A DNA stretch of 64,000 nt. It comes from GCA-002700125 sp964434385. Lineage in GTDB: Bacteria; Chloroflexota; Dehalococcoidia; Lucifugimonadales; Lucifugimonadaceae. The stretch covers positions 101,014-165,013 of the forward strand of contig CAYSUW010000002.1 of assembly GCA_964434385.1 (NCBI GenBank), in the 5' to 3' direction. Positions 1-7,861 of this stretch are shown in pieces. The number at the start of each line of letters is the position of its first letter. Position 1 is the stretch's first letter. The position numbers and the translations under genes were made by a program. The notes beneath the pieces were generated by a model. That model searched no databases and was not told the origin of the DNA. It saw nothing but the letters and a program-made list of their open reading frames with translations.

Positions 1-54
1 TAACTTATTAGTTTACATAACATATATAGTGCGACATAATATGTCAGAGTCTAT

Positions 55-1194
55 TTACACTGCCCTATGCTTCCACAATTGAGCATGATTATTTATTAAA
101 TCTCTTAAATCATCTATTCCTAGACTTTTTGAAGCTGAAGTAAAGATATTTTCTACATCATCACCAATCAATTGTAATACTAATTCTCTAACTTCAGATA
201 AAGATGATGTTAATTTATCAATTTTATTTAGAATTAAAATATTTTTCTTAAAATCTATTCCTAATTCTGAAAGCACATCGTTAACTACTTTTATTTGTGA
301 AATAAAATTTGGTTGAGATATATCCACTACATGTAATAATAAATCTGAATCACATAATTCCTCTAAGGTTGCCCTAAATGCTGCTACAAGAACAGTAGGA
401 AGTTTATTCACAAAACCTACAGTATCGCTTAAAGTACCATTGAATATAGCAGGCAAATAAAATTTCTTTGTTTTCGTATCTAAAGTGGCAAATAATCTAT
501 TAGACGGATTTATTGAATGATTTGTAGTCAAAGAATTAAATATTGCAGTTTTACCTGCATTAGTATAACCAACAAGAGATACATTAAAAGCTTTATTCAA
601 TCTTCTATTTCTAAGAGAGGTTCTAGTATTTTTTACTTTTTTTAAATCTTTACGAATTTGATTAATTCTTTGCCTAACCAATCTTCTATCTGTTTCAATT
701 TGTGATTCACCAGGACCTCTTGTTCCTATTCCTCCACCCAATCTTTCTAAATGAGACCATTGACCAGCTAATCTAGGTAGCAAATACTCAGATTGTGCTA
801 AATTTACTTGAAGTTTACCTTCTCTAGTTTTTGCACGTGCAGCAAAAATATCTAATATTAATGCTGTCCTATCAATAACTTTTACATTCAGTATTTGTTC
901 TATATTTCTTTGTTGAGTAGGATCTAGCTCGTCGTCAAAAATCACTACATCAATAGAATTAGCTTTAATAATCTGTGATAATTCTTCTAATTTTCCTTTT
1001 CCAATATAAGTTGAAGAATTTTTACTAATAGTTTGAACAAATTCATCCACAACTTCTGCACCACTAGAGATTGTTAAATTATTTAATTCTTCTAATCTTT
1101 GTTGTAAGGTCCAATCATCGTTAAGCGCATTTCCTCTTACTTTTACAGCTACGATAATTGCTCTTTCTATTTTTTTGATAGTATTTATTGCCAT
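55..1194 (-). CDS. hflX: Ribosome-associated GTPase HflX
   Basis: HflX is a cytoplasmic GTPase that binds the 50S subunit and splits or rescues stalled ribosomes. At 379 residues it is close to the usual core length. The HflX-specific linker GPGESQIETDRR lies at residues 160-170. The G1 loop GYTNAGKT is at 209-216, G3 DTVGF at 257-261 and G4 NKID at 323-326. A basic helical segment (about 175-200) precedes the G domain, as in the family. It is the last gene of the leftward run that begins at tsaC, 23 nt after dapL. The ATG start gives a complete N-terminal HflX domain. Identification is secure. Confidence 0.96.
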   Translation of the reverse strand: MAINTIKKIERAIIVAVKVRGNALNDDWTLQQRLEELNNLTISSGAEVVDEFVQTISKNSSTYIGKGKLEELSQIIKANSIDVVIFDDELDPTQQRNIEQILNVKVIDRTALILDIFAARAKTREGKLQVNLAQSEYLLPRLAGQWSHLERLGGGIGTRGPGESQIETDRRLVRQRINQIRKDLKKVKNTRTSLRNRRLNKAFNVSLVGYTNAGKTAIFNSLTTNHSINPSNRLFATLDTKTKKFYLPAIFNGTLSDTVGFVNKLPTVLVAAFRATLEELCDSDLLLHVVDISQPNFISQIKVVNDVLSELGIDFKKNILILNKIDKLTSSLSEVRELVLQLIGDDVENIFTSASKSLGIDDLRDLINNHAQLWKHRAV

Positions 1195-1217
1195 ATGTGT
1201 TCTTTATGACTTCATAA

Positions 1218-2381
1218 TCAACCAGAATTCCACTTAGAAATTCTTTCTACTCCTTCATCAACTAAATAATCAGGAGTAGTCAAAGATAACCTTACAAAAC
1301 CTTCTCCAAAGGAACCATAACCTGTGCCAGGGGTCACTACAACATCACATTTCTCTAATAACAATTCTGTAAATTGTGCAGAAGTATGTCCGTCAGGAAT
1401 TTTACACCATAGATATAAACCAGCTTTAGGAAGAGGCACTTCTAATCCAATTTCTCTTAAAGCTTTTACAAGTTTATTTCTTCTTCTCTCATAAATCGCA
1501 TTATTTTCTTGAAGGAATTTTGATGATTTTTTTAAAGCTTCAATTCCCATATATTGAATTGCTTGAGGCACACCAGAATCCAAGTTTGATTTCACTGTAA
1601 GTAATGATTGAACTAATTCTTCATTACCTGCTGCAAACCCTAATCTCCAGCCAGTCATATTAAAAGTCTTAGAGAAAGAATGAAACTCAACTACAATATC
1701 CTTTGCTCCTGGTACTTGTAAAATAGAAGGTGCAACATAATCATCAAAAGTTACTTCTGTATAACAAGCATCATTCATTATAGCTATATCATTATCTTTA
1801 CCAAATTGAATAGCTTCTCTAAAAAAATCTAAATCAGCAATACCACCAGTTGGATTGTTTGGATAATTTAACCATAAGATTTTTGCTCTTTCTTTTATTT
1901 CTTTAGGTATTTTTGATAAGTCAGGAAGCCATCCTGATTTTTCTAATAATGGGATTTTATATACTTCCCCTCCAGCAAAATTACAACCTGCAGCATAGAC
2001 CGGATATCCTGGATCAGGAATAATAGAGATATCACCAGGATCAATTAGACATAAAGAAGCATGACCTATGCCTTCTTTTGCTCCTATCAGACTCACTACT
2101 TCTTTTTGACTATCTAATGAAACATCGAATCTTTTCTGATACCAATCAACTATAGCCTCCCTAAATTCTGGAAGACCATCTGACTCTGGATATCTATGAT
2201 TTTGAGGATCATCAGAAAATTTCTTCATTGAATCAATAATGTATTTAGGAGTAGGAATATCTGGATCTCCAATACCAAAAGATATTACATCTATACCTTT
2301 CGCTTTTTTCTCTGCAATAGTTTTAGATATACCTACAAACAAATAAGGTTCTATGTTTTCAAATCTACTAGATAACTTCAT
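1218..2381 (-). CDS. dapL: LL-diaminopimelate aminotransferase
   Basis: This fold-type I PLP aminotransferase most likely converts tetrahydrodipicolinate directly to LL-diaminopimelate for lysine and peptidoglycan synthesis. The 387 residues contain the substrate-side motif FGIGDPDIPTP (35-45), the LNYPNNPTGG loop (171-180) and the PLP lysine in SFSKTFNMTGWRLGF (Lys238). Placement directly after dapF supports DapL rather than a general aspartate aminotransferase. A strong AGGAG site precedes the ATG, and the gene ends in TGA, which shows TGA is a normal stop here. A broader-specificity class I/II aminotransferase remains possible from sequence alone. Confidence 0.88.
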   Translation of the reverse strand: MKLSSRFENIEPYLFVGISKTIAEKKAKGIDVISFGIGDPDIPTPKYIIDSMKKFSDDPQNHRYPESDGLPEFREAIVDWYQKRFDVSLDSQKEVVSLIGAKEGIGHASLCLIDPGDISIIPDPGYPVYAAGCNFAGGEVYKIPLLEKSGWLPDLSKIPKEIKERAKILWLNYPNNPTGGIADLDFFREAIQFGKDNDIAIMNDACYTEVTFDDYVAPSILQVPGAKDIVVEFHSFSKTFNMTGWRLGFAAGNEELVQSLLTVKSNLDSGVPQAIQYMGIEALKKSSKFLQENNAIYERRRNKLVKALREIGLEVPLPKAGLYLWCKIPDGHTSAQFTELLLEKCDVVVTPGTGYGSFGEGFVRLSLTTPDYLVDEGVERISKWNSG

Positions 2382-2420
2382 ATTTTCTCCTATATATCAA
2401 TATTCTCCTCTAAAGCCAAG

Positions 2421-3275
2421 CTATTCTAAAGGCCATTCTCCTCTAAATACTTCTTCAGTAGGACCTTCAAGATAAACTTCTTCTCCTTGATTCCAAGAGA
2501 TAAATAAAGATCCTCCAGGAACATCTACTTTTAAATCATTTTTCACCAAATTATGAGTCATAGAAATAATTGCTGAAGCTGAAGAACCTGTTCCAGAGGA
2601 AAGTGTCTCCCCTGCCCCTCTCTCAAAAATCCTTGCTTTTATTACACTTTCGGAAATCACATTAACTATTTCAAAATTAATTCTATTTGGAAAAATTTTG
2701 TGATTTTCAACCATAGGACCAATCCTATTTAAATCAAATTCTTCTACAGGAATATCAGTAATATGAACTGCATGTGGATTACCTATATTTACACATGAAA
2801 TTTCTATTGAATCATCTCCTAAATCTAATAAGTAATCAAATACTTTATTATCGTTAGAAAAGTTTTCTACAGGTATCTCTGAACATTTAAATTTTGGGAT
2901 ACCCATAGCAACCTTTCCAGATACCATTTTCCCTTTTTGAATCTTTGGAAATACAGTTCTTATGCCACCCAATGTCTCAATTTGTAATCCTTCTGGATTA
3001 AATCTAACAATTTCATTATCTAAAACAAATTTCGAAAAAAGTCTTATTCCATTCCCACTCATTTCTGCCTCGGATCCATCAGGATTAAAAACTCTCATTT
3101 TTATATCTGATATTTCTGAATCTTCTACAACAACAATTCCATCACTGAAAACACCAAAATGAGCTCTACTCATATTTTTAGATAGTAAACCAAAGTCTAA
3201 ATTTACACTTCTACCATCTATAGCAATATAGTCATTCCCTGCACCTTGTAATTTTGAAAACTTAATATAATTCAT
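2421..3275 (-). CDS. dapF: Diaminopimelate epimerase with Ser at both catalytic Cys positions
   Basis: DapF normally interconverts LL- and meso-diaminopimelate with a Cys/Cys acid-base pair. The 284-residue length and the fold motifs match DapF: GAGNDY near the N-terminus, GNPHAVH at about 165-171 and ERGAGET at 218-224. However, the usual CGNGIR reads SGNGIR (Ser73) and the usual ACGTG reads SSGTG (Ser227). The codons are AGT at 3057-3059 and TCT at 2595-2597 on the minus strand, so each differs from a Cys codon in its own way. The frame is intact and overlaps miaA by the ATGA junction. The gene sits next to dapL, which argues it still serves lysine synthesis. Activity with Ser/Ser is unproven. 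Confidence 0.9.
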   Translation of the reverse strand: MNYIKFSKLQGAGNDYIAIDGRSVNLDFGLLSKNMSRAHFGVFSDGIVVVEDSEISDIKMRVFNPDGSEAEMSGNGIRLFSKFVLDNEIVRFNPEGLQIETLGGIRTVFPKIQKGKMVSGKVAMGIPKFKCSEIPVENFSNDNKVFDYLLDLGDDSIEISCVNIGNPHAVHITDIPVEEFDLNRIGPMVENHKIFPNRINFEIVNVISESVIKARIFERGAGETLSSGTGSSASAIISMTHNLVKNDLKVDVPGGSLFISWNQGEEVYLEGPTEEVFRGEWPLE

Positions 3276-4189
3276 TTGAAATCTTCTAAAATAATGTTTA
3301 AAGCATAATTATTATTATTTTTACCACTTATATCAATCCATTTTATTCGAGGATCAGATAATTTAAACCAATTATATTGATGCCTAATTAAATTTCTAGT
3401 GGATTTTTTAATTCTAATAAGTACTTCCTCGAAGGAAATTTCTTTTTTAATAAATAAATAGATATCAGTATAGCCAATATTCTTAAATGATAGGGATTTA
3501 TTATTCAGCCCAATAGAAATTAAATTTTGAACTTCTTCTACCCATCCTTTTTTAAACATAGCTTCAATTCTGTTATCAATTTTTTCATATAGTAATTCTC
3601 TATCCATAGTTAATCCATAAACTTGAAATTTAGTAAAATTTCTTTCTTTCTGATGATTTTTCAACTGAAATCCTGAACGACCAACTTCAAATCCCCTAAT
3701 GACTCTTCTAGTATTATTCTTATCAATATTTTCTGCTATTGAAGGAAATTCTTTTTGAAGTTTTTTATATAGAAATTCTTTTCCTTTTTGTTGAGACAAC
3801 AATTCTAATTTTTTTCTAAATTTTTCATCTGGCTCTACTTTGGGAACACTCCAGTTCTCCAATAATGCCATTATATATTGACCACTTCCCCCTACTAAAA
3901 TCGGTATATTTTTCCCATCAAAAGAATTCAATTTTGTATTAATCAACTCAAGAAATTCGGCAAGATTAAATCTGGAGTCAGGATTTAAAATATTAATAAG
4001 ATGATGTTTTACTTCTTTCATTCTAGTTTCTGACGGTTTGTCGGTCCCAATATTAAGATACTTATAAAATAAACTACTATCTGTATTGATTATCTCTCCA
4101 GATATTCTTTTTGCTAATTCAAATCCTAAAGACGATTTTCCAACTCCAGTTGGACCTATTATTACTGGGATTTTAATTACACTTTCCAA
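3272..4189 (-). CDS. miaA: tRNA dimethylallyltransferase MiaA
   Basis: MiaA transfers a dimethylallyl group to adenosine 37 of tRNAs that read UNN codons. The 305-residue protein starts with a P-loop, GPTGVGKSS (12-20), followed by the substrate-Asp region TDSSLFYKYLNIGTDKP and the GGSGQYI motif (normally GGTGLYI). The C-terminal half has RRVIRGFEV and the terminal tRNA-binding region with RNLIRHQYNWF. It overlaps dapF by 4 nt (ATGA) and tpiA by 13 nt, so it is probably translationally coupled. Several family positions are conservatively changed, but nothing essential appears missing. Confidence 0.95.
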   Translation of the reverse strand: MESVIKIPVIIGPTGVGKSSLGFELAKRISGEIINTDSSLFYKYLNIGTDKPSETRMKEVKHHLINILNPDSRFNLAEFLELINTKLNSFDGKNIPILVGGSGQYIMALLENWSVPKVEPDEKFRKKLELLSQQKGKEFLYKKLQKEFPSIAENIDKNNTRRVIRGFEVGRSGFQLKNHQKERNFTKFQVYGLTMDRELLYEKIDNRIEAMFKKGWVEEVQNLISIGLNNKSLSFKNIGYTDIYLFIKKEISFEEVLIRIKKSTRNLIRHQYNWFKLSDPRIKWIDISGKNNNNYALNIILEDFK

Positions 4190-4944
4190 ATCGATCTACA
4201 AATATCTATAATTTTAGAAAATTCTTTGGGATCCATACTAGAAGAACCAATTAAAGCTCCATCTATATCTCCAGAATCAATTAAATTACTAATATTATTA
4301 CTAGAAACACTTCCTCCATACAATATAGGAATTTCATCAGTTCCAGAAATAATTTTTAATTCAGATCTAATAGCATTAATCATTTCTATTGCGTCATTGG
4401 GTTCACAAGGGACACCAGTACCAATAGCCCACAATGGTTCATATGCAAGAATAATAGAATCCCATTTATTAAAATTTTTAACAGATTCTCTTAATTGATT
4501 ACGAACAAAATCAATGTGTTCAAAATTTAATCTAGTTTGTTGATTCTCACCTAAACAAAGTATAGGACGAATATTAGACCCTGAACATAATGATAATTTT
4601 TTTGAAACATCAGAATTAGATTCATTAAGAAGAGTTCTTCTTTCTGAATGTCCAATTATAGAATAATCGACAAATTCTTTAACTAAATCTACAGATATTT
4701 CTCCTGTAAAAGGTCCTTCTGATTGAGACAAATGAGTGATATCTTGGACTCCAAGAAATGCCTTATCTATAGAAATATCATATAAAGATTTTGTTGATAA
4801 ATAGTTAGAGCAAATAATTACTTTTAAAGAATTATTAGAAAAGTTACTTTTGATAAGATGTTTTTTTATTTGGTCATATTTTTCTATAGATTTTTTTACT
4901 GAAAAATTCATTTTCCAATTTGCAATTAACAATTTATCTCTCAT
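4177..4944 (-). CDS. tpiA: Triosephosphate isomerase
   Basis: TpiA interconverts dihydroxyacetone phosphate and glyceraldehyde 3-phosphate. The 255 residues carry all key motifs: ANWKMN with the catalytic Lys near residue 11, IIGHSERR with the catalytic His, the YEPLWAIGTG loop with the catalytic Glu and flexible loop 6, and the phosphate-binding ILYGGSVSSNN near the C-terminus. It overlaps pgk by 11 nt and miaA by 13 nt, so the two glycolytic genes are likely co-translated. Length and motifs are standard. Confidence 0.97.
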   Translation of the reverse strand: MRDKLLIANWKMNFSVKKSIEKYDQIKKHLIKSNFSNNSLKVIICSNYLSTKSLYDISIDKAFLGVQDITHLSQSEGPFTGEISVDLVKEFVDYSIIGHSERRTLLNESNSDVSKKLSLCSGSNIRPILCLGENQQTRLNFEHIDFVRNQLRESVKNFNKWDSIILAYEPLWAIGTGVPCEPNDAIEMINAIRSELKIISGTDEIPILYGGSVSSNNISNLIDSGDIDGALIGSSSMDPKEFSKIIDICRSIWKV

Positions 4945-6127
4945 TTTCCCCCACCAAAAGAGGTTTAATACCAGGTAAATATTCTCCTTCTAAAGCAGCT
5001 AAAAATGCACCACCCCCACTTGAAATATGTGTAAAAGCATTTTGCAATTGGAATTTATTTATTGCTTCTATAGTGGAACCTCCACCTGCATATTTTTTAG
5101 CAGAGTGGTTGTTTGCAAGAGATAAAGCTATCTCCTTCGTACCTTTTTCAAATGCTGGCCATTCAAATACACCCATACTACCATTCCATATAATAGAATC
5201 GGATTGATTAATTATAGAAGTATAATTTTCTATTGTTGAAGGACCTATATCCATAATAATCCCATTATCAGAAATATCAGAAACATCAACAATTTTTGAC
5301 TTAGAATATATTGAAAAATCTTCCGCCTCAATAATATCTTCAGGAATCAAAAATTTCTCATAATTATTCATAATTTTTTTAGTAACTTCATTATTTATAA
5401 AAGTTTTTTCTATAAATGATTTTATCATTCCTCCCCCAATTAATATTTTATCTACTTTATCCAACAAATTACTTATTATTCCAATCTTATCTTCAATTTT
5501 TGCTCCTCCAACTATTAAAGTAGTAAATCCTTTCTTATTATTATTTAAATTTTTTATTACTTCCATTTCTTTTTGTAGTAAAAATCCTGCATAAGAAGGT
5601 AAAAAATCACAAATTGATGAAACAGATGCATGAGCCCTATGAGATACACTAAAAGCATCATTTACATAAAAATCTGCTAAATTAGCCAGAGTACTTGCAA
5701 AATCTAAGTCATTTGATTCTTCTCCTTTATGAAAACGTAAATTTTCTAACAAAATAATGGGCTTTTGAGATGATCTACTCAAATAATCTTCAAAATATGT
5801 TTTTTCAAATCTCGCGTGGTTTTTAGAATTTTTATTGGGCCAGTCATTTAAAACTACTTCAAATATTTTTGTTAACTTAGGTAGGACATTGTGGACAAGA
5901 GACAAATCATTAAAGTCTTCAAGTGTACCTTTAGGTCGACCAAAATGAGAACAAATGATTATTTTTGAAATGAAATCCTGTTTCAATAAAAAATCAATAG
6001 TGGGCTTTACAATCAATATTCTAGTATTATCTTCTTCTGTAATATTTAAATCACATCTCAACAATACTGTCTTTCCATTTTGTCCTTTGTAATCTTCTGT
6101 TATTTGCTGAATATTCCTTAAATTCAT
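4934..6127 (-). CDS. pgk: Phosphoglycerate kinase
   Basis: Pgk transfers phosphate between 1,3-bisphosphoglycerate and ADP in glycolysis and gluconeogenesis. The 397-residue protein has the N-terminal RCDLNI substrate motif, SHFGRPKG with the 3-phosphoglycerate-binding His/Arg, the hinge LLENLRFHKGEE, AKIEDKI near the middle, and the nucleotide-binding IWNGSMGVFE and AGGGSTIEAI segments near the C-terminus. The length is typical for a bacterial enzyme. The stop codon lies inside the tpiA start region, and the gene is 2 nt downstream of the prenyl-synthase-like gene. Confidence 0.97.
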   Translation of the reverse strand: MNLRNIQQITEDYKGQNGKTVLLRCDLNITEEDNTRILIVKPTIDFLLKQDFISKIIICSHFGRPKGTLEDFNDLSLVHNVLPKLTKIFEVVLNDWPNKNSKNHARFEKTYFEDYLSRSSQKPIILLENLRFHKGEESNDLDFASTLANLADFYVNDAFSVSHRAHASVSSICDFLPSYAGFLLQKEMEVIKNLNNNKKGFTTLIVGGAKIEDKIGIISNLLDKVDKILIGGGMIKSFIEKTFINNEVTKKIMNNYEKFLIPEDIIEAEDFSIYSKSKIVDVSDISDNGIIMDIGPSTIENYTSIINQSDSIIWNGSMGVFEWPAFEKGTKEIALSLANNHSAKKYAGGGSTIEAINKFQLQNAFTHISSGGGAFLAALEGEYLPGIKPLLVGENER

Positions 6128-6129
6128 TA

Positions 6130-7143
6130 CTAAATTGATGAAAATTGTTGTTTACAAAATGTTTTTAAAATTTGTTTTTTATCTGAAGACATAAATGAAC
6201 TATCTATAGCTAAATTCAATTCAGATTGATTTTTTTTGATTAAATCATCATAAAAATCTTGAAAACCTGTATTCAACAACAAACTCTGAATTTTTTGCCT
6301 ATCCTCTTCTTCCAAAACTCTCTTAAGGTATATTTCTCCTATTTGTCTTTTGATTGATGGATTCTCATTTTCCAAAGCATATAAAACAGAAATATTTTTC
6401 TTCTTTGAGGAAAATCTATGAAACAGTTGAGAATCAGGAGTTTTGGATTCAAATATAGTTGTCCAATCATTTTTTAATTGCTGCAAAATTCCAAAATTCA
6501 AACCAATTTTATCAAATATACTTAATTGATCTTTTTTAGAAGATTCAGGTAAATCAGTTGATAAAAGACCAAACTGAAAAGCACATCCTACAATAGAACC
6601 AGATCTTTTTTTCACCATTTCTAAATATTCATCAAGAGAAACAATTGGTTTATCCTGATAGCTGATATCTAAATTTTCTCCTTCTGATAAATTAAGAAAC
6701 GCTAAATCAAATGTATTTAATGCTATTAAAATTTTTTCATCCCCATAATCTATAGAATTATCAACTATTACTAATCTAGCTAATGCATGAAAACCATCAC
6801 CTGTATTTATAGCTTGAGCTGGTCCCCAAACCCACCAGACAGTAGGTTTTCCATTTCTATGAGTAATCCCCGACTCTACATCACCATGAACATACCAAGA
6901 ATTTCCTAATAATTCTATTCCAGATGCTAAAGGAATGGCCTTATCAGAATCACCAGAAAGGATTTTACTAATCATTAAAGTCAATAGTGCAAAATTTCTT
7001 TCTGGAATAGAATTATCTAATGACTGTCCAAATTCATCGACCAAGCCCATTTGATATTTTATAATTGTATATAACTCAATTTCTCTATTCAAAAATTCAT
7101 TAAGAAATTTCTCAAATTTATCTAAATTTATTTCATCTATCAT
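6130..7143 (-). CDS. Polyprenyl-synthetase-like protein lacking both Asp-rich motifs
   Basis: The 337-residue protein follows the trans-isoprenyl diphosphate synthase layout. A segment like the first Asp-rich motif is followed by HRNGKPTVWWVWG and AINTGDGFHALA (95-122), which match the family pattern of R-x-G-x-P-T, then G and A-I-x-x-G-D. The metal-binding clusters are degraded. The first reads VHGDVESG (85-92) instead of HDDxxD, and the second reads QLKNDWTTI (222-230) instead of QxxDDxxD. I infer either a non-catalytic partner subunit or a diverged enzyme with another activity. It sits 2 nt upstream of pgk and 11 nt after tsaC, in a housekeeping run, so it is probably constitutively expressed. 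Confidence 0.72.
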   Translation of the reverse strand: MIDEINLDKFEKFLNEFLNREIELYTIIKYQMGLVDEFGQSLDNSIPERNFALLTLMISKILSGDSDKAIPLASGIELLGNSWYVHGDVESGITHRNGKPTVWWVWGPAQAINTGDGFHALARLVIVDNSIDYGDEKILIALNTFDLAFLNLSEGENLDISYQDKPIVSLDEYLEMVKKRSGSIVGCAFQFGLLSTDLPESSKKDQLSIFDKIGLNFGILQQLKNDWTTIFESKTPDSQLFHRFSSKKKNISVLYALENENPSIKRQIGEIYLKRVLEEEDRQKIQSLLLNTGFQDFYDDLIKKNQSELNLAIDSSFMSSDKKQILKTFCKQQFSSI

Positions 7144-7154
7144 TGAATATCACC

Positions 7155-7787
7155 TTAAATTTGATTATAAGAAAAAATCAAACTTGGTATTTTTTTTATT
7201 ATTTCCTCTTTTGCTATTTCACCTTGTCTAATTATTGAGAATTTATTATCAATAAGCTTAATTACAGTAGAAGAACTATTAGCTTCTCCACATTTCAAAT
7301 CAACATAATAATCTATTTCTCCATCTTTAAAGTAATTTTTTATAACAGAAATATCTTTACTTTCTTTCTTTCCTGAGATATTCGCACTAGTTCCTGTAAT
7401 AGGATTACCTAACTGTTTGATTAAATTTCTAGTAAAAGAAATATCTGGAACTCTAAATCCAACAAAACCTAAATTGTCCTGAATAGTATTGGGAAATCGC
7501 CTTTCACTTTTCAGAATAATTGTTAGAGGTCCTGGCCAATAATAATCTGTCATAAGATCTATAATTTTGTTGGTTTTTACTCCTAATTCATTCAATTCGC
7601 TTTTTTCAGAAATTAAAACAGGTAAAAGTTGGTTTTTTTGTCTTCGTTTTATCTTGAAAATTTTATCAATAGCAATAGAATCAAAGGCATCACAAGAAAT
7701 GCCATAATAAGTATCTGTAGGAGTTACTATTACACCGTGTGATCTCAGTTGATTTAATGAATAATTAATATACTCTTTTTCTAACAA
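7155..7787 (-). CDS. tsaC: L-threonylcarbamoyladenylate synthase (TsaC/Sua5/YrdC family)
   Basis: This cytoplasmic enzyme makes threonylcarbamoyl-AMP from threonine, bicarbonate and ATP, the first step to the t6A modification at position 37 of ANN-reading tRNAs. The 210 residues match the YrdC-only form, with no Sua5 C-terminal domain. Visible motifs are VTPTDTYYGISCDA (about 21-34), FKIKRRQKNQLLPVLI, PGPLTIIL and GTSANISG. It is the first gene of the leftward run and is divergent from guaA across 74 nt. The downstream mtaB acts on the same tRNA position. Confidence 0.93.
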   Translation of the reverse strand: MLEKEYINYSLNQLRSHGVIVTPTDTYYGISCDAFDSIAIDKIFKIKRRQKNQLLPVLISEKSELNELGVKTNKIIDLMTDYYWPGPLTIILKSERRFPNTIQDNLGFVGFRVPDISFTRNLIKQLGNPITGTSANISGKKESKDISVIKNYFKDGEIDYYVDLKCGEANSSSTVIKLIDNKFSIIRQGEIAKEEIIKKIPSLIFSYNQI

Positions 7788-7861
7788 TTTATGTAACCTT
7801 AAATTGATTATACAAGTTAAACAATATCATCAATAATAAATTTATTTTATTTATACACAAA

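Noticed and set aside
7788..7861. Purine riboswitch before guaA
   Set aside because: The 74-nt spacer is AT-rich with no purine-aptamer core or terminator that I can see.
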